Source: Micromonospora aurantiaca ATCC 27029 (GTDB lineage: Bacteria; Actinomycetota; Actinomycetes; Mycobacteriales; Micromonosporaceae). From it: a stretch of 64,000 nucleotides of DNA. The position numbers and the translations under genes were made by a program. Shown piece by piece: positions 50,068-59,220 of this stretch; the stretch's first letter is position 1, and each line of letters starts with the position of its first letter. The DNA is taken from the NCBI RefSeq assembly GCF_000145235.1, contig NC_014391.1:4658001-4722000 (forward strand), given 5' to 3'. The notes below the pieces were generated by a model that was given only the letters and a program-made list of their open reading frames with translations, was not told the origin of the DNA and did no database searches.

Positions 50068-52692
50068 GTGACCACCATCGAGGACGTCACGGGCACCGGG
50101 CCGGAGCAGGCTCGTCCACGGTCGCGGATGCGGGGCGGGCTGGTCACCATCGGCACGGTGGCCGCGCTGCTGGCCGCGATGGGCCTCACGGTGCTCGGGC
50201 TGGGCGCGGCCGACAACGCGGTGGCGAGCTTCGACGCGTCGTCCTGGTTGTGGAGCACCACCCGCAGCGAGCTGGCCCGGGTCAACGGCGTCACCGCGCG
50301 GGTGGACACCCGGATGGAGGTGCCGGGTGGGCGGCGGCACCAGATGCAGGTGGCGCAGACCGACCGGCTGCTGATCCTGCGCGACCTCAACACCGGCCGG
50401 GTCAGCTCGCTGGACCTGGCGACGTTGCAGATCACCGCGACGACGCCGACCGCGCCGGGGTTCGGGGTGAGCGTGGCGCTGCACGAGGATTCCGCGTTCG
50501 TGGTGGACGCGGTGCAGGGCATCGTCCGGCAGCTCGACCCGCGGGCGCTGACGCCGGTGGGCGAGCCGGTCCGCTACCCGCCGGGCATCACCGGCGGCAC
50601 GTTCGACGGTGCCGGCAAGCTGTGGGTCGCGGTGCCGAGCGAGGGCACCGTCTCGGCGGTGACCGCCGCCGAGCTGCCGGAGACGCCCGGTGACGCGCCA
50701 CCGGCCGGGATCAGCCCGAAGCTGGTCGAGACGTACGACGTGGCCGAGCCGGCGCACGAGCTGGTGGTGTCCACGCTGGACGAGGGTGTCGCCGTGCTGG
50801 ACCGCACCTCGGCGTCGCTGGTCACTGTGGTCGGCGGTCAGACCCAGCGGGCGGAGCTGAGCATGAGCGCGCCGGGGAACCTGCCGACGCGTACCAGCGG
50901 GCCGCAGGTGCCGGTCACGGTCCCCGGTGACCGGTCGGTGCACGTGGTGCGGGACAGCCGCGAGGTGAAGCGGTTCACGGTGCCCGGCACCGGCGCGCGG
51001 CTGAGCCCGGCGGTGGCCTGGGCAGGCCGGTTCTACTGCGCCGACGAGACCACCGGCACGGTGTACGCCTTCGACGCCGAGGGTCAGCTCGTGCAGACCG
51101 TCAAGGGCTCCGGCCGGCCCGGCCCGGTCGAGCTGGAGGTGCGAGAGAACCACCTGTTCATCAACCCGCCGGACTCGTCCACCGCGCAGGTGGTCGACGA
51201 CCGCAACCAGGTGCGTGAGGTCGACAAGTACGCCAACGACGTGCTGGGCGGCGACCCGCCGCCGGTGGCTCCGCCGCCGCCCCCGCCGAAGAAGCCGAAG
51301 GTGTCCAAGCCGGGTGCACCGAAGTCGGTCACCGCCGCCGCCGGTGACGCGTCGGCGCGGGTGAGCTGGCAGGCCGCCGCGTCGAACGGCGCCGAGATCA
51401 CCCGGTACGTGGTGGAGGGCGCCGGTCAGACCCACCAGGTCGGCGCGAACCAGCGCGCGCTGGAGGTCACCGGTCTGACCAACGGTGAGACGTACACGTT
51501 CTCGGTGCACGCGGTGAACGCCAAGGGTGAGGGGCCGCCGCGGCGCAGCAACCCGGTGGTGCCGACCGCCGAGGTGCCGGACCCGCCGGCGTCGGTGACC
51601 GCCGAGGCGCGGCCGGACGGCACGGTGCGGGTGAGCTGGCCCGAGGCCGACGGCCAGGGCAACACGATCGCGAAGTACGCGGTGACGGCGACCTCGGCCG
51701 GTGCGAGCGCCCCGGCCGGCGAGTCGGCGAAGACGGAGCTGGTGGTGCCGGCCGGGCAACTGGAGTACGGCACCCAGTACGCGTTCACGGTGACCGCGGT
51801 GAGCGACAAGGGCGCCGGGTCGAAGGCGTCTCCGGTGAGCAACACTGTGGTGCCGTTCACCGTGCCGAAGGCACCGACCGAGCTGCGGGCGTCGACTGTC
51901 GCCGACCAGCCGGGCACGATCGCGGTGCAGTGGTCCCCGGCGGTGGACAACGGCCGGCCGGTGACGAAGTACGTGGTGGAAGCCGCCGGGAAGTCGGTCG
52001 AGGTGACCGACGTGCAGGCCACTGTGGGCGGCCTGGGCAACGGCCAGAACGTGACGGTGAAGGTCAAGGCCGTGAACGAGGCCGGGCCGGGACCGGAGGC
52101 GAGCACCACCGCGCGGACGGTGGCCGAGCCCCGGATCACGGTGACCGGCTCGTCGGCGGACGCCACGTCGGTGACTGTGACGTTCACTGTGGACGCGGGC
52201 GGCGGGCGCGCCTCCTGCACGGCGGCGACCGGCGGGAAGACGGCGACCGGAAGCTGTTCCAGCCTGCGGGTGACCGGGCTGACGCCGGGTACCGCGTACA
52301 CGGTGACGCTGACCGCATCAAACGCCGCCGGCAAGGGCACCGCCTCCCGCGCCCAGACCACCGACCCGGTGTACGGCGTCGCCACGTGCAAGAACGGTCC
52401 GGACGGCGACCAGCGGACGTACTGCGACAGGGACGTGCCGGGCCGCAACGGCAACGAGATCTTCGAGGTCCCGCGGCAGGACAACGACCGTCAGGCCGGC
52501 TGGGTGCCGGACGGCCGGCGGCTGCGCACGTACTGCAAGGTGAAGGGCGAGGACGTGGACGCCTGGATCTACAACAACAACAAGCAGAGCACCTGGTGGG
52601 TCCAGGTGGAGTACAAGGGCAAGACGTACATCCCGTGGGCCTGGCTCAACCTGGAGGGCGGCGACGACCTCAACGTGCTGCCCGCCTGCTGA
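50068..52692 (+). CDS. Membrane-anchored beta-propeller/FN3 protein
   Basis: Encodes 874 residues from GTG 50068. One transmembrane anchor lies at about 23-48 (GGLVTIGTVAALLAAMGLTV). Residues 70-380 are short repeating beta units (LLILRDLNTGRVSSLDLATL, AGKLWVAVPSEGTVSAV), like a propeller. A PPPPPPKKPK linker leads into three or four FN3 domains (about 415-770; VTAAAGDASARVSWQAAASN, VTAEARPDGTVRVSWPEADG). The C-terminus has four Cys and a YCKVKGEDVDAWIYNNNK-type SH3-like module. An envelope or cell-surface role is likely. It precedes moxR by 24 bases. Confidence 0.82.
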   Translation: MTTIEDVTGTGPEQARPRSRMRGGLVTIGTVAALLAAMGLTVLGLGAADNAVASFDASSWLWSTTRSELARVNGVTARVDTRMEVPGGRRHQMQVAQTDRLLILRDLNTGRVSSLDLATLQITATTPTAPGFGVSVALHEDSAFVVDAVQGIVRQLDPRALTPVGEPVRYPPGITGGTFDGAGKLWVAVPSEGTVSAVTAAELPETPGDAPPAGISPKLVETYDVAEPAHELVVSTLDEGVAVLDRTSASLVTVVGGQTQRAELSMSAPGNLPTRTSGPQVPVTVPGDRSVHVVRDSREVKRFTVPGTGARLSPAVAWAGRFYCADETTGTVYAFDAEGQLVQTVKGSGRPGPVELEVRENHLFINPPDSSTAQVVDDRNQVREVDKYANDVLGGDPPPVAPPPPPPKKPKVSKPGAPKSVTAAAGDASARVSWQAAASNGAEITRYVVEGAGQTHQVGANQRALEVTGLTNGETYTFSVHAVNAKGEGPPRRSNPVVPTAEVPDPPASVTAEARPDGTVRVSWPEADGQGNTIAKYAVTATSAGASAPAGESAKTELVVPAGQLEYGTQYAFTVTAVSDKGAGSKASPVSNTVVPFTVPKAPTELRASTVADQPGTIAVQWSPAVDNGRPVTKYVVEAAGKSVEVTDVQATVGGLGNGQNVTVKVKAVNEAGPGPEASTTARTVAEPRITVTGSSADATSVTVTFTVDAGGGRASCTAATGGKTATGSCSSLRVTGLTPGTAYTVTLTASNAAGKGTASRAQTTDPVYGVATCKNGPDGDQRTYCDRDVPGRNGNEIFEVPRQDNDRQAGWVPDGRRLRTYCKVKGEDVDAWIYNNNKQSTWWVQVEYKGKTYIPWAWLNLEGGDDLNVLPAC

Positions 52693-52716
52693 CCGCACCG
52701 TCCGAGAGGCGCATCC

Positions 52717-53712
52717 GTGAACACGCACGAACCGCTGAGCCAGCCGGAGGTGCAGGGCTTCGCCGCCCTGGCCGCCCGGCTGGCCGACAACGTCAACGCG
52801 GTCGTGCTGGGTAAGCCGCAGGTGGTGCGGCTGGCGCTCACCGCGCTGTTCGCGCAGGGGCACGTGCTGCTGGAGGACGTGCCGGGCGTCGGCAAGACCA
52901 CGTTGGCCCGTGCCGTCGCGGCGACGGTGAAGGGGCAGTGGCGGCGCATCCAGTTCACGCCGGACCTGCTCCCCTCCGACGTGTCGGGGGTGACCATCTT
53001 CAACCAGGCCAGCCGGGGCTTCGAGTTCCACCCGGGGCCGGTGTTCGCCAACATCGTGATCGCCGACGAGATCAACCGGGCGTCGCCGAAGACGCAGTCG
53101 GCGCTGCTGGAGGTGATGGAGGAGCGGACCGTCACGGTGGACGGCGTACGGCATCCGGTGCCGCAGCCGTTCCTGGTGGTGGCCACGCAGAACCCGGTGG
53201 AGATGGACGGCACGTACCGGCTGCCCGAGGCCCAGCTCGACCGGTTCCTGGTGAAGCTGTCGGTCGGCTACCCGGACGAGGCGGTCGAGGTGGAGGTGCT
53301 GCGCGGCGCCACGGTCCGCTCCCCCGACTCGCTGACCGCCGTCACCGACACCGCCACCGTGGGCGAGATGGTGAAGATGGCCCGGCGGGTGCACATCGCC
53401 GAGCCGCTCTACGCGTACGCGGTGCGGCTGGCCGCGGCGACGCGTACCCATCCGCAGGTTCGGGTCGGGGTGAGCCCGCGCGGGGTGATCGCGCTGACCC
53501 GGGCGGCGTGCGCGTACGCGCTCATCGACGGCCGGGGCTGGATCATGCCGGAGGACCTGAAGGCGCTCGTCGAGCCGGTGTTCGCGCACCGGCTGCTGCT
53601 CACCCCGGACGCGCAGGTGCGTGGTGTCACACCCGCCGAGGTGCTGCGGCAGGCGGTCGCGTCGGTGCCGGTGCCGCTGCCGTCGGGCCAGGCCACAGCG
53701 GTGCACGGCTGA
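52717..53712 (+). CDS. MoxR-type AAA+ ATPase
   Basis: Encodes 331 residues from GTG 52717. Walker A is DVPGVGKTTLARA (residues 54-66), Walker B is NIVIADEINRASPK, and the sensor is VVATQNPVEMDGTYRLPEAQ, all standard for MoxR. These act as chaperone-like ATPases for partner DUF58 proteins. Start of the MoxR-DUF58-transglutaminase operon, with the next gene two bases after its stop. Confidence 0.95.
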   Translation: MNTHEPLSQPEVQGFAALAARLADNVNAVVLGKPQVVRLALTALFAQGHVLLEDVPGVGKTTLARAVAATVKGQWRRIQFTPDLLPSDVSGVTIFNQASRGFEFHPGPVFANIVIADEINRASPKTQSALLEVMEERTVTVDGVRHPVPQPFLVVATQNPVEMDGTYRLPEAQLDRFLVKLSVGYPDEAVEVEVLRGATVRSPDSLTAVTDTATVGEMVKMARRVHIAEPLYAYAVRLAAATRTHPQVRVGVSPRGVIALTRAACAYALIDGRGWIMPEDLKALVEPVFAHRLLLTPDAQVRGVTPAEVLRQAVASVPVPLPSGQATAVHG

Positions 53713-53714
53713 GC

Positions 53715-54869
53715 GTGGGGATCACCGCCCGTGGCATCGGGCTGCTCGTCGCCGCCCTGGTGCTGCTCGGCGTGGGGTTCCGGTACGCGTACCCGGAGCT
53801 GACGGTGCTCGGCGCGGCGGCCGCGGTGGCGGTCGGCTACGCCGTGGTGAACGCGGCCTGGCGGCCCCGGCTGAGCGTTCAGCGGCGGGCCGACCCGGAC
53901 CGGGTGGCCCGGGGTGAGCCGGCGGCGATGGAGCTGACGGTGCGAAACAGCGCGCGGCTGCGGGCGGCGAACCTGGTGGCCGAGGACCGCTGCGCCGGGG
54001 CGCTGGTGCCGGTGCCGCTGCTGCGGTTGCGTCCGGGCCGGGACACTGTGGTGCGGTACGACGTGCCGACGCACCGGCGTGGGGTGGTGCCGGTGGGGCC
54101 GCTGCGGGTGGTGCGCCGGGATCCGCTGGGCCTGGTGGCGTTGGCGCGCGGCTACGGCGGCACCGTGCCGGTGTGGGTGCATCCGCGCATCCACCCGCTC
54201 TCCGCGGTGCCGACGGGTGCCGGACGCAGCCTGGACGGGCGTACCGACAGCGTGCCGCACGGGTCGATCACGTTCGACTCGCTGCGGGAGTACGTGGTGG
54301 GCGACGAGTTGCGCCGCGTGCACTGGCGCACCAGCGCCCGGGTGGGTGAGCTGATGGTGCGGGAGAACGTGGACACCAGCCTGCCGCGCCTGGTGGTGGT
54401 GCTGGACAACCGTGCGTCCGCGCACCCGGACCGCGCGGGCGGTGTCGCGGAGTCGTTCGAGTCGGCGTGCGAGGCGGCGGCGTCGGTGGTGGCCGCAGCG
54501 GTGCGGGAGGACCTGCCGGTGCAGATGCTGCTCGTCGTACCGGCCGAGGTGGAGCCCGCCGGTGCGGCCGGGCCACTGGACCGGCTCGCCGCGGTGGAGC
54601 TGGCGGACGCCGGGCCGGACGTGCTGCCCGCCGCGACCGGGCGACTGCGCCGGGACCGGCTCGGCGACACGCTCGTCTTCCTGACCGGGCCGGGTGGCCG
54701 CGACGACCTGGGGCACGTCGGCGCGCTGCGCGGCGCGTACCCGTCGGTGGTGGTCGGGATGTTCGGCGCGGACGGGCCCACGGCGGCCGGCGCGGCGGGC
54801 CTCACGGTGCTGGACGCCGCGGACGGCGCGGCGTTCGCCGCCGAGTGGGACGGGGTCCGCCGGTGGTGA
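53715..54869 (+). CDS. DUF58 protein (VWA-like)
   Basis: Encodes 384 residues from GTG 53715. Two N-terminal membrane segments (GIGLLVAALVLLGVGFRYAY and the following one) precede a beta-rich part. The DUF58 signature follows, near residues 190-215: DSLREYVVGDELRRVHWRTS. The C-terminal region has the VWA-like fold. Partner of the MoxR ATPase; the stop overlaps the transglutaminase gene. Confidence 0.9.
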   Translation: MGITARGIGLLVAALVLLGVGFRYAYPELTVLGAAAAVAVGYAVVNAAWRPRLSVQRRADPDRVARGEPAAMELTVRNSARLRAANLVAEDRCAGALVPVPLLRLRPGRDTVVRYDVPTHRRGVVPVGPLRVVRRDPLGLVALARGYGGTVPVWVHPRIHPLSAVPTGAGRSLDGRTDSVPHGSITFDSLREYVVGDELRRVHWRTSARVGELMVRENVDTSLPRLVVVLDNRASAHPDRAGGVAESFESACEAAASVVAAAVREDLPVQMLLVVPAEVEPAGAAGPLDRLAAVELADAGPDVLPAATGRLRRDRLGDTLVFLTGPGGRDDLGHVGALRGAYPSVVVGMFGADGPTAAGAAGLTVLDAADGAAFAAEWDGVRRW

Positions 54870-57217
54870 CGCCGCCGCGGACCGGAGCGGCGGCGGAGCG
54901 GGCGGTCCGGGCGTTGCGGGCCGCGCCGGTCCCGGCCGCGCTGATCGTGCTGGTCGCGCTCTGCGGCGTGGTGCTGGGCCGGGTGTACGCGGACCCGCTG
55001 CTGACCCGGCTCATGGCCGGTGCGGCGGCCGGGTCGGTGCTGGTCAGCGTGGCCGCGCGGCGGCTGCCGTCCTGGCTGGTGGCGCCGCTGTCGGTGGCCG
55101 CGCTGACCGGATGGACGCTGCTGTCGCTGCGGCTGGCCGCCGCGCACGCGGCGCTACCGGGCGGGCTCGGCGAGGTGGCCGCCGACGCCGCCCGCAACGC
55201 GATCCCGCGGCTGCTCACCGCGATGATCCCGGTCGAGCCGGCGCCGGACACCGTGCTGGTCCCGGTGGTCGCGGCGTGGCTGGCCGGGCTGACCGCCGCC
55301 GAGGTGGCGCTGCGGACCGGGCGGGTGCTGCTGGGCTACCTGCCGCCGGCGCTGCTGTACGCCGGCGCGCTCTACGTGGTGGGGCCGAACGCGGATCCGG
55401 CGATCGGCCCGACGGTGCTGTTCGCGGCAGTCGCGGCGGCCGGCCTGGCGACGCCCGCGCGCCGCGACGGCCCGGCGCCCGATCCGGTCGCCGGTCTCAC
55501 TCCTGCGGTACGCGCGGCGGTGCGGCTGCGGCTGGTGGCGGCGAGCGCGGCCGGGCTGGCAGTGGTGGTGGCGCTGGCGGCGCTGCTCGCCCCGGTGGTG
55601 GCCGCCCAGGTCGACGAGCGGCCGGTCGACCCGCGCCGCTACGTGGAGCCGCCCCGGGTGGAGTCGCTGGACGAGAACCCGCTGATCCGGATCTCCGGGT
55701 GGGCGCTGAACCCGGACCAGCGGCTGCTCGACGTACGCACGGTCGCGGGCGCGGGTGACGGCGGGTCGCCGCGGATCCGGCTGGCGGTGCTCAGCGACTA
55801 CGACGGGGTGACCTGGCGGGTCGGCGCCACGTACCGCAACGCGGGGCGGATCCTGCCCGCCGCCGAGCCCGCCCCGGACGCGGCCACCGACGAGGTGCGC
55901 CAGGAGATCACCGTCGGCGACCTGACCGGGCGGCTGCTGCCGGCGGTGCCCACGCCGCGCGAGGTGACGGGCGCGCGGGTGGCGTACGACCCGGCGACCG
56001 GGACGCTGATCCGCCCGGAAGGGCTCGCGCCGGGGCTGCGGTACGAGGTGTCGTCGGTGCGGGAGCGCCCGGACGCGAACCTGCTGCCCACCGCGAACGT
56101 GCCCGCAGGGGACGAGGTGGCCCGGGTGCTGCGGGTGGCCGACGGGGCGCCGGAGCCGGTGCGCCGGCTCGCCACCCAGCTCGCCGAGTCGAACGGCGCC
56201 CCGTACGCGCGCGCCGACGCGATCGCCACGTTCCTGGCCGAGCACTACCGGGTGACAGCCGACGCGCCGAGCGGGCACGCGTACCCGAACCTGGCGTTCT
56301 TCCTGTTCGGACCGCGTAACGGCGGCGGGCAGAGGGGCACCTCGGAACAGTTCGCCGCCGCGTTCGCCGTGCTCGGCCGCCTCGCCGGCCTGCCGACCCG
56401 GGTGGTCGTCGGGTTCGAGCCCAAGGGCGACGGTCCGGTGCGGGCCGCCGACGCGTACGCCTGGCCAGAGGTGCTGTTCGACGGTGTCGGCTGGGTGCCG
56501 TTCGACCCGATGCCCCGTCCGGATGAGGAGCCCCGCCCGGTGGAGGAGGACTTCCGGCCGCAGCCGGAGGACCCGCCGCCGTCGGAGGTGCCCGCGCCCA
56601 CCGAAGAGCCGAGCGTCACGCCCCCGGCCGCCGCGCCCGCGCCCGGCCGGGCCGACGGCGGGCTCGGGACGCCGGTGCTGGTCGCCGGCGGCGTCGGCGG
56701 GCTGGCGTTGCTGGTCGGCACGGTGCTGGCCGCCCTGTACGCGGCGCGCCGCCGGCTGACCCGCTCCCGTCTGGACGCCGCCGACCCGGGCGAGCGGGTC
56801 GCGGGCGCGTGGCGGGAGCTGACCGACGCACTGCGGCTGGCCGGGCACCCGGCCGGGCCGGACCTGGCGGCGGCGGAGGTGGCCGAGCGGGCCCGCCGCA
56901 CGCTCGCCGAGGCCCGCGCGGCGCGGTCCGGAGACGGTGCGGCCGGACCCACGGACCGGCCCGGGGACGGCGCGGCCGGTCCCACGGACCGGGCCGGGGA
57001 GGGTGCGGCGGCCGGCGGCCCGGACGAGGCGGCGGTCGACGATCTGGCCGCCCTGCTCAACCAGGCGGGATTCGCGCCGGGCAGTGTCACCCCGGAACAG
57101 GCGGAGCGGGCCGCACGGCTGAGCCAGGGCTTCGGCGACGCGCTGCGCTCGGCCCGCTCCCGGTGGGGGCGACTGTTGTGGACGGTCCACCCGGGGCCGC
57201 TGCGGTGGCGCCGCTGA
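54863..57217 (+). CDS. TgpA-like transglutaminase-fold membrane protein, catalytic residues substituted
   Basis: Encodes 784 residues from GTG 54863 (or 54866). Six or so N-terminal membrane segments (about 25-245) are followed by an extracytoplasmic transglutaminase-fold domain, a further membrane segment near 610-635 and a DUF4129-like cytoplasmic tail. In TgpA the triad is Cys (G-x-C-E-x-x-A), His (HAW) and Asp (DPT). Here the matching positions read GTSEQFAAAF, DAYAWPEV and FDPMP, so Cys is Ser and His is Tyr while Asp is kept. Normal cysteine chemistry is therefore unlikely; a structural role, or a subfamily trait, is possible. Confidence 0.88.
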   Translation: MVTPPRTGAAAERAVRALRAAPVPAALIVLVALCGVVLGRVYADPLLTRLMAGAAAGSVLVSVAARRLPSWLVAPLSVAALTGWTLLSLRLAAAHAALPGGLGEVAADAARNAIPRLLTAMIPVEPAPDTVLVPVVAAWLAGLTAAEVALRTGRVLLGYLPPALLYAGALYVVGPNADPAIGPTVLFAAVAAAGLATPARRDGPAPDPVAGLTPAVRAAVRLRLVAASAAGLAVVVALAALLAPVVAAQVDERPVDPRRYVEPPRVESLDENPLIRISGWALNPDQRLLDVRTVAGAGDGGSPRIRLAVLSDYDGVTWRVGATYRNAGRILPAAEPAPDAATDEVRQEITVGDLTGRLLPAVPTPREVTGARVAYDPATGTLIRPEGLAPGLRYEVSSVRERPDANLLPTANVPAGDEVARVLRVADGAPEPVRRLATQLAESNGAPYARADAIATFLAEHYRVTADAPSGHAYPNLAFFLFGPRNGGGQRGTSEQFAAAFAVLGRLAGLPTRVVVGFEPKGDGPVRAADAYAWPEVLFDGVGWVPFDPMPRPDEEPRPVEEDFRPQPEDPPPSEVPAPTEEPSVTPPAAAPAPGRADGGLGTPVLVAGGVGGLALLVGTVLAALYAARRRLTRSRLDAADPGERVAGAWRELTDALRLAGHPAGPDLAAAEVAERARRTLAEARAARSGDGAAGPTDRPGDGAAGPTDRAGEGAAAGGPDEAAVDDLAALLNQAGFAPGSVTPEQAERAARLSQGFGDALRSARSRWGRLLWTVHPGPLRWRR

Positions 57218-57299
57218 CCGGACCGGCCGGGCCTCGGCGCGCGGCCCGCTGCCGCGGTGCTGCCCGCCACGCCCGAGGGAACCGCCGCGACGGCCGGGC

Positions 57300-58100
57300 T
57301 CAGCGGTCGGCGGCGCGCAACTTCCGGACGAGCTTGCGCAGCCCGGCCTGCCAGCCGTCCGGGTCCTCGGCGCGGCGCCGCGCGTAGTCGGCCACCTCTG
57401 GGTGCGGCAGGATCAGGAACCGCTCCTCGGCCAGCCCGGCCACGACCACGTCGGCGACCTGGTCCGGCGTGAGGATCGCCCCGGACGCGGCGATCACCCG
57501 GGCGCCCAGGTGCCCCTCGGCGAGGCCGTCGGCGAGCATCGGGGTGTCCACGCCCTGCGGGCACAGCGCGCTGACCCGGATGCCGGCGTCCCGGTAGGTG
57601 ATCGCCAGCCACTCGGCGAGACCCACGGCGGCGTGCTTGGTGGCGGTGTACGGGGCGTCCCCGACCGCCGTGAGCACACCCGCCGCCGAGCAGGTGAGCA
57701 GCAGGTGCCCCTGGCCCCGGCTGAGCATTCCCGGCAGCACCGCGCGGGCGCTGTGCAGGTGCCCGAGCACGTTCACCCGCCACGCCCGGTCCCAGTCCGC
57801 GTCGGGCGCGTCGATGCCGCCGCCGGTGGCGACGCCCGCGTTGGCGCAGAACAGGTCGATCCGGCCGTGGCGGCGCTCGGTCTCCTCGACGAGCGCGCGT
57901 ACCGCCGCCTCGTCGGTGACGTCGAGCCCGACGCCGCTGGCCACCGGGCCAATCGCGTCGGCTGCGGCGCGGGCCGCGTCGGCGGCCAGGTCGGCCAGGA
58001 CGATCGCGGCGGCGCCCTCGGCGGCGAACCGTCGGCCAAGGGCCGCCCCGATCCCACCGGCCCCGCCGGTGATCACCACCACCCGGTCGGTCAGGTTCAT
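57300..58100 (-). CDS. SDR-family oxidoreductase
   Basis: Encodes 266 residues. NAD(P)-binding motif TGGAGGIG at 11-18, then DVTDEAAV, NAG, the catalytic Ser in TCSAAG, and YTATKH with Tyr and Lys. It is a classical short-chain dehydrogenase of unknown substrate. The start ATG follows the stop of the upstream LLM gene with one base between, so they form an operon. Confidence 0.92.
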   Translation of the reverse strand: MNLTDRVVVITGGAGGIGAALGRRFAAEGAAAIVLADLAADAARAAADAIGPVASGVGLDVTDEAAVRALVEETERRHGRIDLFCANAGVATGGGIDAPDADWDRAWRVNVLGHLHSARAVLPGMLSRGQGHLLLTCSAAGVLTAVGDAPYTATKHAAVGLAEWLAITYRDAGIRVSALCPQGVDTPMLADGLAEGHLGARVIAASGAILTPDQVADVVVAGLAEERFLILPHPEVADYARRRAEDPDGWQAGLRKLVRKLRAADR

Positions 58101-58101
58101 C

Positions 58102-59094
58102 TCAGGCCGCCTTTCCGGGGGCGAGCCGGGGCAGCAGGTCCATCCAGGCCGCCGCGCCGCCCTCGGTGATCTCGGGCGTGGGCAGCACCGCGATGACCGG
58201 TACGTCGACGCCGTTGTCGGCGTACCGGCGGACGGCCGCCACGCACTGCTCGGGCGAGCCGTGCAGCACCAGCGCGTCGACCACCTCGTCCGGTACGGCT
58301 GCGGAGGCGCCCCGCCGGTCCCCCGCGGCCCACGCCTCCCACATCGGGCCGAGCGAGTCCTGGCGGCCCAGCCACCTGTGGAAGGCGGCGTACGCGGGCA
58401 CCGTGAGGTAGCCGGTGATCATGCGGCGGCCCAGCGCACGGGCGTAGGCGGTGTCCTCGGTGGGGCAGACGAAGATGCGGGCGGCCACGTCGAAGCCGGG
58501 CCGCCGCTCGCCCACCTCGGCCAGCGCGGTCGGCACGTCGTCGGCGGCCAGCCAGTTGAGGATCACCCCGTCGGCCTCGGCGGCGGCCAGGCGCAGCATG
58601 CCGGGGCGCAGCGCGGCCAGCAGGACCGGCGGCGGCACGCTGGGCGGGCGCTCCAGCGTGAACCGCCGGACCGCGAACGTGTCGAACGCGCCGTCGACTG
58701 TCTCGCCGCGCAACGCGGCCCGCAGGAAGCGCAGCACGTCCCGGGTCCGCTTGAACGGCTCGTCGAATCCGATCGCGTTCCAGTCCCGCACCAGCACCGG
58801 CGACGAGGCGCCGACGCCGAGCGCGAAGCGGCCCGGCGCGGCCTCGGCCAGTGCGGCGGCGCTCATCGCGAGCAGTCCCGGCCCCCGGGTGAACACCGGC
58901 GTGATCGCAGTGCCGAGGCGCAGCCGCGGCGACCAGGCGGCGGCCAGGGCCAGCGGGGTGAACGCGTCGGCGCCGGCCACCTCCGACGACCACACGTCGG
59001 TGAACCCGGCGTCGTCCAGGGCCGCGTAGACGGCGGCGTGGTCGGCGAGCGGGATACCGCCCAGCGGCACGGTCATGCCCCATCGGTTCGTCAC
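58102..59094 (-). CDS. LLM-class F420-dependent oxidoreductase
   Basis: Encodes 330 residues from GTG 59094 (VTNRWGMTVPLGGIPLADHA). It has the luciferase-like TIM-barrel pattern: GFTDVWSSEVAGADAFTPLA, RLRLGTAITPVFTRGP, GRFALGVGASSPVLVRDWNA, LLAALRPGMLRLAAAEADGV. These use the deazaflavin F420 of actinobacteria. Coupled to the SDR gene; the substrate is unknown. Confidence 0.88.
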   Translation of the reverse strand: MTNRWGMTVPLGGIPLADHAAVYAALDDAGFTDVWSSEVAGADAFTPLALAAAWSPRLRLGTAITPVFTRGPGLLAMSAAALAEAAPGRFALGVGASSPVLVRDWNAIGFDEPFKRTRDVLRFLRAALRGETVDGAFDTFAVRRFTLERPPSVPPPVLLAALRPGMLRLAAAEADGVILNWLAADDVPTALAEVGERRPGFDVAARIFVCPTEDTAYARALGRRMITGYLTVPAYAAFHRWLGRQDSLGPMWEAWAAGDRRGASAAVPDEVVDALVLHGSPEQCVAAVRRYADNGVDVPVIAVLPTPEITEGGAAAWMDLLPRLAPGKAA

Positions 59095-59220
59095 CCGTCG
59101 ATGGTGCCCGTCCGGCACCGCCGGGAGCAAGATCCAGGCGGATATGGGTGATCCGCACCGAGACGCCGGGAAAGAGTGTTACGACTGCCGCATGAGTCGG
59201 ACCGGGGACGGGGCTCGGCG

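Noticed and set aside
59176..59220. Earlier start for LtrA
   Set aside because: The 15 added residues are hydrophilic and unlike the family; GTG 59221 is closer to the conserved N-terminus.
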